A stretch of DNA of 42,466 nt from an uncultured Gemmatimonadota bacterium (GTDB taxonomy: Bacteria > Gemmatimonadota > Gemmatimonadetes > Longimicrobiales > Longimicrobiaceae), in assembly GCA_902805735.1 (NCBI GenBank), contig CADCTW010000162.1, positions 1-42,466 on the forward strand, written 5' to 3'. The notes under the pieces are model-generated. The model made no database searches, was not told where the DNA came from, and was given only the letters and a program-made list of their open reading frames with translations. Positions 1-11,071 of this stretch are shown here, in pieces. Both the position numbers and the translations under genes were made by a program. Numbering within the stretch: the stretch's first letter is position 1; the number at the start of each line of letters is the position of its first letter.

Positions 1-852
1 GCTCCGGCGGCGCCCCTGCAGGCCGCGCGCGCGCCCGCCCCGCGCGCCGCCGGCGCGGACATCTGCCGGGTGGACACCTCCGGCGTCGCGCTGCCGGAGA
101 CGGTGCACGAGTCCAGCGGCGTGGCGGCGGGGAGCGGCGTGCTCTGGACGCACAACGACTCCGGCGACCCCGTGCTGGTGGCGGTGGGGATGGACGGCGC
201 GGCGCGCGGCGCGGTGCGGGTGACGGGCGCGGCGGTGCAGGACTGGGAGGACGTGGCGGCGGGCCCCTGCCCCGGCGGCCGGTGCCTGTTCGTGGCCGAC
301 ATCGGCGACAACGCCGCGGCCCGCCCGCGCGTCACCATCTACCGCGTCTCCGAGCCCGCGCCGGGCGACGCCGCCTCGCGCCCCGCCGAGGCCTTCCACG
401 CCACCTACCCGGAGGGCCCGCAGGACGCCGAAGCCCTCTTCGTGACCCCCGACGGCGCGGTCTACATCGTCACCAAGGGCGAAACCGGCCCCGTCGCCGT
501 CTACCGCTTCCCGCAGCCCATGGCGCCCGGCACCGTGGCGCGCCTGGAGCGCGTGCGCGTGCTCGCGGCGGAGCAGGGCCAGCGCCGCGAGCGCATCACC
601 GGCGCCTCAGCGTCGGGCGACGGCCAGTGGGTGGTGCTGCGCACCCTGCGCGCCCTCTCCTTCTACCGCGCCCGCGAGCTGACCTCCGCCGCCCCCGCCA
701 CCCCGCTCGTCTACGACGTGTCACCGCTCAAGGAAGCCCAGGGCGAGGCCGTTTCCTTTGGCGGCAGCGGCACGGTGCACCTGACCAGCGAGGGCGGCAA
801 GAAAAAGGACCCCGCCACGCTGAGCCGCCTCACCTGCACCCTGCCGGCGTGA
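1..852 (+). CDS. Secreted beta-propeller-like protein, 5' end outside the window
   Basis: The frame is open to the first base of the window, so the true start and probably a signal peptide lie upstream. A GTG at 70 is the first internal start but is unlikely to be the real one. The protein has repeated propeller-like strands: a THNDSGD segment, a DWEDVA segment and FVADIGDNAAARP near residues 25-80. These resemble a group of phytase-like or esterase-like propeller proteins found in many bacterial genomes. That likeness is from memory and the function is unknown. It ends just before a hairpin-repeat arm. Confidence 0.7.
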   Translation, partial: APAAPLQAARAPAPRAAGADICRVDTSGVALPETVHESSGVAAGSGVLWTHNDSGDPVLVAVGMDGAARGAVRVTGAAVQDWEDVAAGPCPGGRCLFVADIGDNAAARPRVTIYRVSEPAPGDAASRPAEAFHATYPEGPQDAEALFVTPDGAVYIVTKGETGPVAVYRFPQPMAPGTVARLERVRVLAAEQGQRRERITGASASGDGQWVVLRTLRALSFYRARELTSAAPATPLVYDVSPLKEAQGEAVSFGGSGTVHLTSEGGKKKDPATLSRLTCTLPA

Positions 853-863
853 GGAAAAGCGGC

Positions 864-892
864 CTCACACAGAGACACGGAGACACGGAGAA
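864..892. repeat. CACAGAG-type intergenic repeat, single arm
   Basis: One arm of the family repeat (CTCACACAGAGACACGGAG and following) lies 12 bp after the preceding stop codon. No matching reverse arm follows, so this copy cannot form the usual hairpin. Confidence 0.8.
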
Positions 893-1052
893 CCCCGGCT
901 CGCCGCACGCGAAGTAGTCCCCTCTCCCAGGGCGGTTACTGGGAGAGGGTGGCAGCTGTAAGCTGCCGGGTGAGGGCGCCACCCTTTGCCAACCCCGCCC
1001 TCGCCCCCAGATTGCACGGATTCAACCGCTCCCCCCGAAGTACATCCAGGCC

Positions 1053-2330
1053 ATGGCCTCCGAAGTCCTGATCGTCCTCGCGCTCCTGGTTCTCAACGGC
1101 GTCTTCTCCATGAGCGAGATCGCCGTGGTCTCCTCCCGCCGCGCCCGCCTCCAGCAGCGCGCCGACGCGGGCGACGCGGGGGCGCGCCGCGCGCTGGCGC
1201 TGGCGGAGGACCCGTCGCGCTTCCTGGCGACCGTGCAGGTGGGGATCACGCTGGTGGGGGTGCTGACGGGCGCCTTCGGCGGCGCGGCGCTGGCGAAGCC
1301 CGTGGCCGTGTGGCTGGCGCCCCTCCCCTACGTGGGGCCGTATGCGGAGGGGGTGGCGCTGGGGCTGGTGGTGCTGGCGATCACCTACCTGTCGCTCATC
1401 GTGGGCGAGCTGGTGCCCAAGGAGATCGGGCTGGGGCACCCGGAGCGCATCGCGTCGCTGGTGGCCAGGCCCATGCACGCCCTGTCGCGCGTGGCGGCGC
1501 CGCTGGTGTGGGTGCTCACCTTCTCCAGCCGCATGGTGCTGCGCGTGCTGCGCATCACCAAGAACACCGACGCCGCCGTCACCGAGGCGGACGTCGCGGC
1601 GCTCCTGGAAGAGGCCACCGAGTCCGGCGTGATCCACGAGAGCGAGCAGGACCTGGTGGAGCGCGTGTTCTGGCTGGGCGACCGGCGCGTGGTGGACCTC
1701 GCCACGCCCCGCCACCGCGTGGCCTGGGTGGACGTGGCCGACGACGAGGTGGAGCTGCGCGCCAAGATGATCTCGCAGCCGCGCGCGGGCTACCTGGTGT
1801 GCGACGGGGGGCTGGACCGCGTGGTGGGCACCGTGGAGGTGCGCGACCTGTGGGAGCAGGCGCTGCGCGGCCACGTCATGGACCTGAAAGCGTCGCTCAA
1901 GCAGCCCCTCTTCGTCCCCGAGAACACCCGCGCGCTGCACATGCTGGAGCTCTTCCGCGACACCTCGTCCGGGATGGCCGTGGTGGTGGACGAGTACGGC
2001 GGCGTGGACGGCGTCCTCACCCGCGACGACCTGCTGGAGGACGTGGCGTGGGAGACCGCCCCCAGCGACCCCCACGTGGTGCAGCGCGACGACGGCTCCT
2101 ACCTGATGGACGCCGGCATCTCGGTGGACGACTTCCGCGAGGCGCTGGGCCTGGACGAGCGCCGCACCGACGAGCGCGCCGGCTACCGCACCGTCGGCGG
2201 CCTCATCGTCACCCGCCTGGGCCGCATCCCCCGCGTGGGCGAGCACGTGGAATCCGAGGGATACCGCATCGAGGTGGTGGACATGGACGGGCCGCGCATC
2301 GACAAGGTGCTCGTGGCGAAGACCGACTGA
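1053..2330 (+). CDS. CNNM/CBS-domain membrane protein of the HlyC/CorC family
   Basis: This is an integral membrane protein of the family proposed to take part in Mg2+/Co2+ efflux; the transported ion cannot be read from sequence. Residues 1-150 form the DUF21/CNNM region, with hydrophobic segments starting at EVLIVLALLVLNGVFSMSE and the usual GELVPKEIG motif. Two CBS domains follow at about 200-330 (FVPENTRALHMLELF, VVVDEYGGVDGVLTRDDLLE). A C-terminal CorC/HlyC domain covers about 345-425. At 425 residues it has the normal family length. It sits alone between two hairpin-repeat copies and is probably monocistronic. Confidence 0.93.
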   Translation: MASEVLIVLALLVLNGVFSMSEIAVVSSRRARLQQRADAGDAGARRALALAEDPSRFLATVQVGITLVGVLTGAFGGAALAKPVAVWLAPLPYVGPYAEGVALGLVVLAITYLSLIVGELVPKEIGLGHPERIASLVARPMHALSRVAAPLVWVLTFSSRMVLRVLRITKNTDAAVTEADVAALLEEATESGVIHESEQDLVERVFWLGDRRVVDLATPRHRVAWVDVADDEVELRAKMISQPRAGYLVCDGGLDRVVGTVEVRDLWEQALRGHVMDLKASLKQPLFVPENTRALHMLELFRDTSSGMAVVVDEYGGVDGVLTRDDLLEDVAWETAPSDPHVVQRDDGSYLMDAGISVDDFREALGLDERRTDERAGYRTVGGLIVTRLGRIPRVGEHVESEGYRIEVVDMDGPRIDKVLVAKTD

Positions 2331-2333
2331 GGG

Positions 2334-2379
2334 CTCACACAGAGACACAGAGGCACAGAGAACGACCTCCCTGTGCTTC
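2334..2379. repeat. CACAGAG-type intergenic repeat with a degraded second arm
   Basis: The full left arm starts 4 bp after the stop codon of the CBS-domain gene. The right arm is reduced to CTCCCTGTGCTTCG. It lies between convergent genes, where it could act as a shared transcript end. Confidence 0.75.
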
Positions 2380-2382
2380 GTT

Positions 2383-3153
2383 TCAGCGGAGCTGGATCCA
2401 CGTAGGGACGTGGTCGCTCGACTTTTCCCAGCCGCGCGTCTCCCGGTCCACGCCGGCCGCGGACAGCTTTTTCGCCAGGGCGGGGGAGAGGAGCAGGTGG
2501 TCGATGCGCAGACCCGCGTCGCGGTCGAAGGCGTTGCGGAAGTAATCGTAGAAGGTGTAGACGCGCTCGGTGGGATGGAGCGAGCGGACGGCGTCGGTCC
2601 ATCCTGATTCCACGAGGCGCTGGAACGCGTCCCGCACCTCCGGCTGGAAGAGCGCGTCGCCCGTCCAGCGGGCCGGGTTGTACACGTCCAGGTCGGTGGG
2701 GATCACGTTGTAGTCGCCCGCCAGCACGACGGGGCCGCCCGCGGCGAGCAGCTCGGCGGCGCGCGCGGCGAGGCGGTCCATCCAGCGCAGCTTGTAGTCG
2801 AACTTGGGGCCGGGGAGCGGGTTGCCGTTCGGCAGGTACAGGCAGCCCACCCGGATGCCGTGGACCGTCGCCTCGATGTAGCGGCTCTGCTCGTCTTCGG
2901 GCTCGCCGGGCAGGCCCCGCTCCACGTCCTCCGGCTCCGCGCCGCGCACCAGGATCGCCACCCCGTTCCAGCTCTTCTGCCCGTGCCACGCCGCGCCGTA
3001 CCCCGCCTCCCGGATGGCGGCCTCGGGGATCTTCTCGGCCGGCGCCTTGAGCTCCTGCAGGCACGCGACATCCGGCTTCGTCTCCGCCAGCCAGCGCAGG
3101 AGCACGGGGAGCCGCGCGTTGATCCCGTTGACGTTGTACGTGGCGATCCTCAT
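2383..3153 (-). CDS. xthA: Exodeoxyribonuclease III (AP endonuclease)
   Basis: A 256-residue enzyme of the exonuclease/endonuclease/phosphatase fold that cuts DNA at abasic sites in base-excision repair. The N-terminus MRIATYNVNGINARL is the standard start of the family, so the ATG at 3153 is chosen even though the frame stays open further upstream. Visible catalytic motifs are CLQELKAP (metal-binding Glu), LYLPNGNP, the DYNVIPTDLDVYNP segment with Asp and Asn, and KSSDHVPTWIQL at the C-terminus with the final Asp-His. It is divergent from the methyltransferase gene, with 61 bp between them. Confidence 0.96.
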   Translation of the reverse strand: MRIATYNVNGINARLPVLLRWLAETKPDVACLQELKAPAEKIPEAAIREAGYGAAWHGQKSWNGVAILVRGAEPEDVERGLPGEPEDEQSRYIEATVHGIRVGCLYLPNGNPLPGPKFDYKLRWMDRLAARAAELLAAGGPVVLAGDYNVIPTDLDVYNPARWTGDALFQPEVRDAFQRLVESGWTDAVRSLHPTERVYTFYDYFRNAFDRDAGLRIDHLLLSPALAKKLSAAGVDRETRGWEKSSDHVPTWIQLR

Positions 3154-3214
3154 CTCTCGGCCTCCCGGAGCCGTACGAGTTGCGTGCGCGTAATCTACCA
3201 GGGGAGGCTGCCGC

Positions 3215-4000
3215 GTGCCTGAGAGCGTCCTGTACGACGAGATCGGCCGGGGGTACGCGGGGCGGCGGCGCCCCGATCCGCGCATCCACGCCGCGCTGGC
3301 GGCGGCGCTCGGCGGCGCGCGGTCGGTGCTCAACGTGGGTGCCGGGTCCGGCTCGTACGAGCCCGACGGCCCCGTGGTCGTCGCGGCCGAGCCGTCGGCC
3401 GTGATGATCGCGCAGCGCCCGCCCGGGTCGGCGCCCGCCGTGCAGTCGCGAGCGGAGGCGCTGCCGTTCGCGGACGCCGACTTCGACGCGGTGCTCGCGG
3501 TCCTCACGCTCCATCACTGGACGGACCGTGCCGGCGGCCTCGCCGAGTGCGCGCGGGTGGCGCGCGAGCGCGTCGTGCTGCTCACCTGGGACGCGGCGGC
3601 CGGCGGGTTCTGGCTCGTGCAGGACTACCTCCCGGAATTCCTGGAGCTGGACCGCCGTCAGTTCCCGGCCATGGAGGAGTACGCGGCGATGCTCGGGACC
3701 CGCGTGGAGATCAGCACCGTGCCCATCCCCCGCGACTGCGTGGACGGGTTCCTGGGGGCCTACTGGGCCCGCCCCGAGGCGTACCTGGACGCGCGCGTGC
3801 GCTCCAGCATCTCGTCCTTCGCGCGCCTGGACACGCGGCGGGGCCTCGCGCGCCTCCGCGCCGACCTGGTCTCCGGCGCGTGGCACGACCGCCACGGCCA
3901 CCTCCTCGAAACCGATGCGCTGGACGTGGGGTACCGGATCGTCACCGCGCACCTGCCGGACGCCCACGGGGGTGGCGCCGCGGGTGCGTGGGTCCCCTAG
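3215..4000 (+). CDS. Class I SAM-dependent methyltransferase
   Basis: Predicted small-molecule methyltransferase, 261 residues. Motif I is VLNVGAGSGSYEP near residue 40, and the post-motif FADADFDAVLAVLTLHHW near residue 90 is typical of the UbiE/type 11 group. The substrate is unknown. A GTG start is chosen because GGGGAGG at 3201-3207 gives a good ribosome-binding site 7 bp away. The membrane-protein gene begins 12 bp after its stop and is probably co-transcribed. Confidence 0.85.
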   Translation: MPESVLYDEIGRGYAGRRRPDPRIHAALAAALGGARSVLNVGAGSGSYEPDGPVVVAAEPSAVMIAQRPPGSAPAVQSRAEALPFADADFDAVLAVLTLHHWTDRAGGLAECARVARERVVLLTWDAAAGGFWLVQDYLPEFLELDRRQFPAMEEYAAMLGTRVEISTVPIPRDCVDGFLGAYWARPEAYLDARVRSSISSFARLDTRRGLARLRADLVSGAWHDRHGHLLETDALDVGYRIVTAHLPDAHGGGAAGAWVP

Positions 4001-4012
4001 CGCCCCTGCTCG

Positions 4013-4564
4013 ATGACGCGCATCCTGGGCTGGCTCTTCGACATCTCGGACCTATTCCCCAGGTGGGCGCAGCCGGCCCTGCTCGGGGCGTTGATCCTCG
4101 GCGGCATCGTCTCGCTGCGGCTCCTGTTCGTGCTGCCGGCGCTCTTCACCGATCCCGCGACCGTAGGAGAAGCGGCCGTCGTCGTGATGGCCGGCGCCGC
4201 CGGGGGTGCCGCGGGCGGGCTCGCCTACTCGTTCCTGGGCCGCCCGCTTCTCAAGGTGCCGACCGTCGGACCCTACCTGACCGGGATCGTCATGGTCGCC
4301 GGCTACCTGGGTGTACTCGCCCTCCTGGTCCCGTACGTGGATCCCGATGCCCCGCGCTTCTTCGGCAGCCCGCTCGGCGTCGCCAGCTATGCGGTCTGCG
4401 TGCTGATCTTCGGAATCATAATCGGCCGCAGCTGGTTCACCGGCCCCGGCTCGCTCGCCGAAGACATATCGATCCGCCCCCGCCGCAGGCAGTCCGCCGC
4501 GGAGTATCGCCGTGCCCGCATGCAGCAGCGGAGGTGGCGCAAAGACACGGAGGCACGGAGATAA
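4013..4564 (+). CDS. Multi-pass membrane protein of unknown function
   Basis: 183 residues with about four hydrophobic segments (roughly 20-45, 55-80, 88-108, 120-145) and a strongly basic C-terminus. I recognise no family. It follows the methyltransferase with a 12 bp gap. The last seven residues (KDTEARR) and the stop are encoded by the left arm of the hairpin repeat, so the original C-terminus may have been replaced or lengthened by repeat insertion. Confidence 0.65.
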   Translation: MTRILGWLFDISDLFPRWAQPALLGALILGGIVSLRLLFVLPALFTDPATVGEAAVVVMAGAAGGAAGGLAYSFLGRPLLKVPTVGPYLTGIVMVAGYLGVLALLVPYVDPDAPRFFGSPLGVASYAVCVLIFGIIIGRSWFTGPGSLAEDISIRPRRRQSAAEYRRARMQQRRWRKDTEARR

Positions 4565-4597
4565 GCTCTTCTCTGTGCCTCTGTGTCTCTGTGTGAG
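4541..4597. repeat. CACAGAG-type hairpin repeat, two arms
   Basis: The left arm (AAAGACACGGAGGCACGGAG) and right arm (CTCTGTGCCTCTGTGTCTCT onward) can pair into a long hairpin with a loop of about 10 nt. It lies between convergent genes, with the stop codon of the upstream membrane protein inside it. Confidence 0.85.
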
Positions 4598-4606
4598 CCC
4601 CAGCTC

Positions 4607-6661
4607 CTAAAGAGTCAGCGAGTCCTCGTAGCACCACCCCCAGCTCTCCCCGGGCTCGGCGGAGCGCATCACGGGGTGGTGGGTCTGGTGGAAGTGGCGC
4701 GTGGCGTGGCGGTTGGGCGACGAGTCGCAGCAGCCTACGTGCCCGCAGGTCATGCAGATGCGCAGGTGGACCCAGTCGTCCCCGGCGCGCAGGCACTCCT
4801 CGCAGCCGCGGGCGCTGGGGTGCACGGCACGCACCTGCGCCAGGTGCGCGCACCGCGATTCCGGGGCGAAGGTGACCACCTGCTCCGGGTCCGGCAGCGG
4901 CGTGGAGCTCACGGAGGTGGCGCGCGCGGGAGCGGCGGAGGCGCGGCGGACGATCTCCTCCTGCTCCTCCACCTCGCTGAAGGGCAGGTCCATGTGCCGC
5001 AGCACGCCCGCGGATAGGCGTACCACGGCCTCCGTCTCCTCCGCCACCACCGTGTCCGCGCCCGCGCTCACCAGCGGCTCCACATCGGCGGCGTAGCGGG
5101 TGCGCACCACGATGTGCAGCGACGGGTTGAGCGAGCGCGCCACCGTGGCGATGCGCTGCGCCATCGCCGGCTCGTCGTCGGCGATCACCATCACGCGGGC
5201 GCGGTCGGTGCCCACCATCTGCAGCGTGCGCGCGCGGCTGGAGTCGCCGCGCAGCACGGGGCGGCCCTCCGCCTCCGCGTCGCTGGCGCCCTGCGGGTTG
5301 AGGGTGGTGATCAGGTAGGGAACGCCCGTGCCGTGGAGCACGCGCACCAGGCTGCGCGCCGCCTCGCCGTACCCCGCCACGACCACGTGGCCGTCCAGGC
5401 GCGGCAGGTGCGAAGCGTCGGCATCCTCGCCCATGCGCCCCTGCGCGGCGGCCTGCTCCTGCGCCGTCATCTGCCCGGACAGGCGCGTGCCCAGCGCCGC
5501 CAGGAGCGGAGTGAGGATCATCAGGAGCACGGTGGTGGCGATGAACGCCTGCGAGCCCGTCTCCCCCATCCCCATGGGCGTGAGCCCCGCCTCGCGCCCC
5601 GCCCGCTCCAGCACGAACGAGAACTCCCCCACCTGCGCCAGCACCAGCCCGGACGCCGCGGCCACGGGCAGGCGGTAGCCCAGCGCGCGCACCCCCACGG
5701 CCGTGGTGACGAACTTCACCGCGAGCACCCCCGCCACCACCGCCGCCACCAGGAGGGGGCTGCGCACCAGGAATCCCAGGTCGGTGAGCATCCCCACCGA
5801 AACGAAGAAGGTGGCGCTGAAAAGGATCTGCAGGGGGAGGATCTCGCCCAGGGCGTGCTCGCTGAAGCGGCTCTCGCTCACCAGCAGCCCGGCAAGGAAC
5901 GCCCCCAGCGACAGGCTCACCCCCGCCAGCGAGGTCAGGTACGCCGTGCCGAAGCACACGGCGACCACCGTGAGCAGAAAGAGCTCGGGCGAGCAGGTGC
6001 GCGCTACGACGTCCAGCAGCCGCGGCATCACCCGGCGCGCCGCCAGCAGCACCACGGCGATGATTCCCGCCGCGCGCAGCAGGGCGAAGGCGATCTCCTG
6101 CGGCGGCCCGCCCTCCCCGCCCAGCATGGGCACCAGCAGCACCATGGGGATGATGGCGAGATCCTGGAAGATGAGGAGCCCCAGCGCCACCTGCCCATGC
6201 TCCGCGGAGGTCTCGCCGCGCTCGCCGAGAAGCTTGAGGACGATGGCGGTGGACGAGAGCGCCACCAGGAACCCGGTGAAGACCCCCGCCCGCCATCCCA
6301 CCCCGAACAGCGCCAGCAGCCCCGCCGTGGCGCCCGTGGCCAGCGCCACCTGCAGCCCTCCCGCGCCGAAGATCAGGCGCCGGATGCGATTCAGCTTCTC
6401 GAACGAGAACTCGATGCCGATGGTGAAGAGGAGGAGCACTACGCCCACCTCGGCCGCCGCGTCCACCAGCTCGCGGTCGCGCACCAGCCCCAGCGCGTTG
6501 GGGCCGATCACCACCCCCGCCAGCAGGAAGCCCACGATGGGGAGCAGCCGCAGCCGCGACCCCAGGTACGCGATGGCCGCGCCCGAGACGAGCAGGGCCG
6601 CGACCTCGGTGAAGAACGCGGGGGTCGATCCCGCGAGGGCGAGCGACGCGAGGGGGGTCAA
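4607..6661 (-). CDS. CPA2-family cation:proton antiporter with TrkA-N and UBP-type zinc-finger domains
   Basis: 684 residues. The first 385 form a Kef/CPA2-type membrane domain (VGFLLAGVVIGPNALGLV, IGIEFSFEKLNRIRRL, FQDLAIIPMVLL). Residues about 405-520 are a TrkA-N Rossmann domain (HVVVAGYGEAARSLVRVL, VMVIADDEPAMA) that in relatives senses nucleotides. The last 80 or so residues are a zf-UBP-like domain rich in Cys and His (CAHL, GCEECL, RICMTCGHVGCCDSS, RHFHQTHHPV). This is an unusual addition to an antiporter; in eukaryotes the domain binds the ubiquitin C-terminus. The start is TTG at 6661, since the next Met is well inside the first membrane segment. Confidence 0.9.
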   Translation of the reverse strand: MTPLASLALAGSTPAFFTEVAALLVSGAAIAYLGSRLRLLPIVGFLLAGVVIGPNALGLVRDRELVDAAAEVGVVLLLFTIGIEFSFEKLNRIRRLIFGAGGLQVALATGATAGLLALFGVGWRAGVFTGFLVALSSTAIVLKLLGERGETSAEHGQVALGLLIFQDLAIIPMVLLVPMLGGEGGPPQEIAFALLRAAGIIAVVLLAARRVMPRLLDVVARTCSPELFLLTVVAVCFGTAYLTSLAGVSLSLGAFLAGLLVSESRFSEHALGEILPLQILFSATFFVSVGMLTDLGFLVRSPLLVAAVVAGVLAVKFVTTAVGVRALGYRLPVAAASGLVLAQVGEFSFVLERAGREAGLTPMGMGETGSQAFIATTVLLMILTPLLAALGTRLSGQMTAQEQAAAQGRMGEDADASHLPRLDGHVVVAGYGEAARSLVRVLHGTGVPYLITTLNPQGASDAEAEGRPVLRGDSSRARTLQMVGTDRARVMVIADDEPAMAQRIATVARSLNPSLHIVVRTRYAADVEPLVSAGADTVVAEETEAVVRLSAGVLRHMDLPFSEVEEQEEIVRRASAAPARATSVSSTPLPDPEQVVTFAPESRCAHLAQVRAVHPSARGCEECLRAGDDWVHLRICMTCGHVGCCDSSPNRHATRHFHQTHHPVMRSAEPGESWGWCYEDSLTL

Positions 6662-6712
6662 GTGCGGGCCGGGGCCGCGGAAAAGGATCTCACACAGGAG
6701 AGGCGGAGAGGA

Positions 6713-7105
6713 TCAGCCGCGCAGGGTGTGGTCCACGGCGCGCAGCACGCTGCGGACGCGCTCCAGGACGGGGTTGGAGCGTTGGGCCGGCTTCTCGGGC
6801 TCGCCGGCGGCCTGGGGGGCCGACGGCCCGGGTGCCGGCGCCGGCTCGGGCTCGGCGGGGGCCAGGCGCGCGGGGCGGTTGGGCTGGGCGTCGGCCAGCA
6901 TGGCGCGGAGCTGGTCGTCGGTGGCCGTCTCCCAGCCGGCCGGCACGGGCGCCAGCCGGCGCCGCTCCGACTCGCACTCGAAGCCCAGCCACCCGCTCTC
7001 GAACCCCGGGCGCACGTTGGCCGCGGAGCCGGGATACGTGTCCCACGCCCGCCACGAAATGCCCCCGCCGTCTGTGAACTCCCGGTAGGCCATGACCGTG
7101 CTCAT
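6713..7105 (-). CDS. Small conserved protein of unknown function, proline/alanine-rich linker
   Basis: 130 residues when started at the ATG at 7105; a second ATG 12 bp later is also possible. The N-terminal half contains SWRAWDTYP, GWLGFECESERRRLAP and a TDDQLRAML segment, and looks like a small folded domain. The middle is a low-complexity Ala/Pro linker, and the C-terminus is a short basic helix. I have the impression of a lineage-specific family but cannot name it. It lies 52 bp upstream of the antiporter on the same strand and could share its transcript. Confidence 0.65.
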   Translation of the reverse strand: MSTVMAYREFTDGGGISWRAWDTYPGSAANVRPGFESGWLGFECESERRRLAPVPAGWETATDDQLRAMLADAQPNRPARLAPAEPEPAPAPGPSAPQAAGEPEKPAQRSNPVLERVRSVLRAVDHTLRG

Positions 7106-7192
7106 TCCGGTGAATCGCAACCCTCCCCGAATATGACGCACTCCGCCGCGCTGCGGAAGCGGCGAGTTGTCACGTTCCCCCCAACAGCGGGG

Positions 7193-7225
7193 CTCGCACA
7201 GAGGCACAGGGGCACAGACAGGAAC

Positions 7226-7255
<30 letters not shown>
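7193..7255. repeat. CACAGAG-type hairpin repeat, two arms
   Basis: Arms at 7193-7218 and 7229-7255 face each other. The 3' end of the sensor-kinase gene, with its TAA at 7226-7228, lies inside this repeat. Confidence 0.85.
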
Positions 7256-9898
<2,643 letters not shown>

Positions 9899-10066
9899 CG
9901 GGGCTCGGGGTGCAGGGGCATGGTTCCGTGCGAGCGTGGCAACACCCGTACCGGCCGCGTCCGGCCGCTCCGTGCCCCCGCCTGCAGCCGCGGTTGACAC
10001 CCCGCCTCCCGTGCCCCACCTTCGGCACCCTGTGCACGTGGAGCGACAGCCTGCAGCGGAGGGCCG

Positions 10067-10453
10067 GTGGCCGAAGTCCATATCCCCGACGAGGTGCGGC
10101 GCCTGATCGCCGAGCGCATCGCGACGGCCGAGATGCTCGAGATCCTGCTCCTGCTGGAGCGCGATCCGCAGCGCGGGTGGACGGCGGACGAGATCAGCCG
10201 GCAGGTGTTCACCGTGCCCGCCGCCGCCATCGGCAGCCTGGAGGGGCTGGTCGCGCGGGGGCTCGCCGCCTCCGACGGGGCCGCCAACCCCACCTACCGC
10301 TACGACCCCGCCACCGCCGACCTCCGGCGCCAGGTGTCGGCGCTCGCCGAAGCCTACCGCGCGTCGCGGGTGGCCGTCATCCAGCTCGTTTTCACGAAGC
10401 CCGCCGACCCGCTGCGCAGCTTCGCCGACGCGTTCCGAGTGAGGAGGGACTGA
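10067..10453 (+). CDS. Small winged-helix-like protein
   Basis: 128 residues. The stretch at 30-85 (GWTADEISRQVFTVPAAAIG, LVARGLAASD) has the pattern of a winged helix-turn-helix found in MarR/PadR-like regulators, followed by an amphipathic helix. The start is GTG with GGAGGG just upstream. It lies 4 bp before the first of two DUF5985 genes, so the three probably form one operon. A DNA-binding or protein-binding regulatory role is inferred from the fold only. Confidence 0.7.
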   Translation: MAEVHIPDEVRRLIAERIATAEMLEILLLLERDPQRGWTADEISRQVFTVPAAAIGSLEGLVARGLAASDGAANPTYRYDPATADLRRQVSALAEAYRASRVAVIQLVFTKPADPLRSFADAFRVRRD

Positions 10454-10457
10454 CTTC

Positions 10458-10715
10458 ATGGCCACCCTGATCTACGCGCTCTGCGCCCTGACGAGCACCG
10501 CCTGCGCCTTCCTCCTGCTGCGGGCGTACCTGAACAGCCGCGTCCGCCTGCTGCTGTGGAGCGGGCTCTGCTTCGCGGGGCTGGCGCTCAACAACGTGAT
10601 CCTCTTCGTGGACAAGCAGGTGGTGCCCGACGTGGACCTTTCCGTGTGGCGGAGCCTTCCCGCGGTCGCGGGGATCGCGCTCCTCATCTACGGCTTCGTG
10701 TGGGATACCCGATGA
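10458..10715 (+). CDS. DUF5985 family small membrane protein
   Basis: 85 residues with three hydrophobic segments (LIYALCALTSTACAFLLL, WSGLCFAGLALNNVILF, AVAGIALLIYGFVW). It matches the small three-helix DUF5985 proteins, whose function is unknown. A second member follows after 22 bp, and the winged-helix gene precedes it by 4 bp. The pair probably forms a membrane complex, which is inference. Confidence 0.8.
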   Translation: MATLIYALCALTSTACAFLLLRAYLNSRVRLLLWSGLCFAGLALNNVILFVDKQVVPDVDLSVWRSLPAVAGIALLIYGFVWDTR

Positions 10716-10737
10716 TCGGGGCGTCCAGGGGGTTCCC

Positions 10738-10983
10738 ATGGTCCAACTGATCTCCGGCGTCCTGGTCGGCGGCTACCTGGTGGCCGCGCTCTTCTTCCTC
10801 CGCTTCCGGCGGGAGACGGGGGACCGGCTCTTCCTGGCCTTCTCGGTGGCCTTCGCCATCCTGGCCGTGCAGCGCATGGCCCTGGCGCTCACCACCCGCA
10901 GCGAGACCCTGATCTACGGCCTGCGCCTCCTGGCGTTCGTCCTGATCCTGGCGGCGATCATCGACAAGAACCGGAAAGCGTAG
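10738..10983 (+). CDS. DUF5985 family small membrane protein, second copy
   Basis: 81 residues, again three membrane helices (SGVLVGGYLVAALFFLRF, FLAFSVAFAILAVQRM, LLAFVLILAAIID). It is related in layout to the preceding gene but not close in sequence, so this is an old tandem pair. It ends 2 bp before a hairpin repeat. Confidence 0.8.
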   Translation: MVQLISGVLVGGYLVAALFFLRFRRETGDRLFLAFSVAFAILAVQRMALALTTRSETLIYGLRLLAFVLILAAIIDKNRKA

Positions 10984-10984
10984 G

Positions 10985-11040
10985 CTCACACAGAGGCACA
11001 GAGGCACAGAGGAGAACTTCATCTCTGTGCCTCCGTGTGC
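10985..11040. repeat. CACAGAG-type hairpin repeat, two arms
   Basis: Left arm with three CACAGAGG-type units, then a short loop and a shorter right arm. It sits between convergent genes. Confidence 0.85.
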
Positions 11041-11071
11041 TCTGGAAGTCGAAGTTTTCTTCCGTGGAAGG

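Noticed and set aside
936..2348. Long minus-strand frame opposite the CBS-domain gene
   Set aside because: High GC leaves the antisense frames open; its composition is His/Ala/Arg-rich and matches no protein pattern.
9994..10022. TTGACA at 9994 as a promoter for the winged-helix gene
   Set aside because: No acceptable -10 sequence occurs 16-18 bp downstream.
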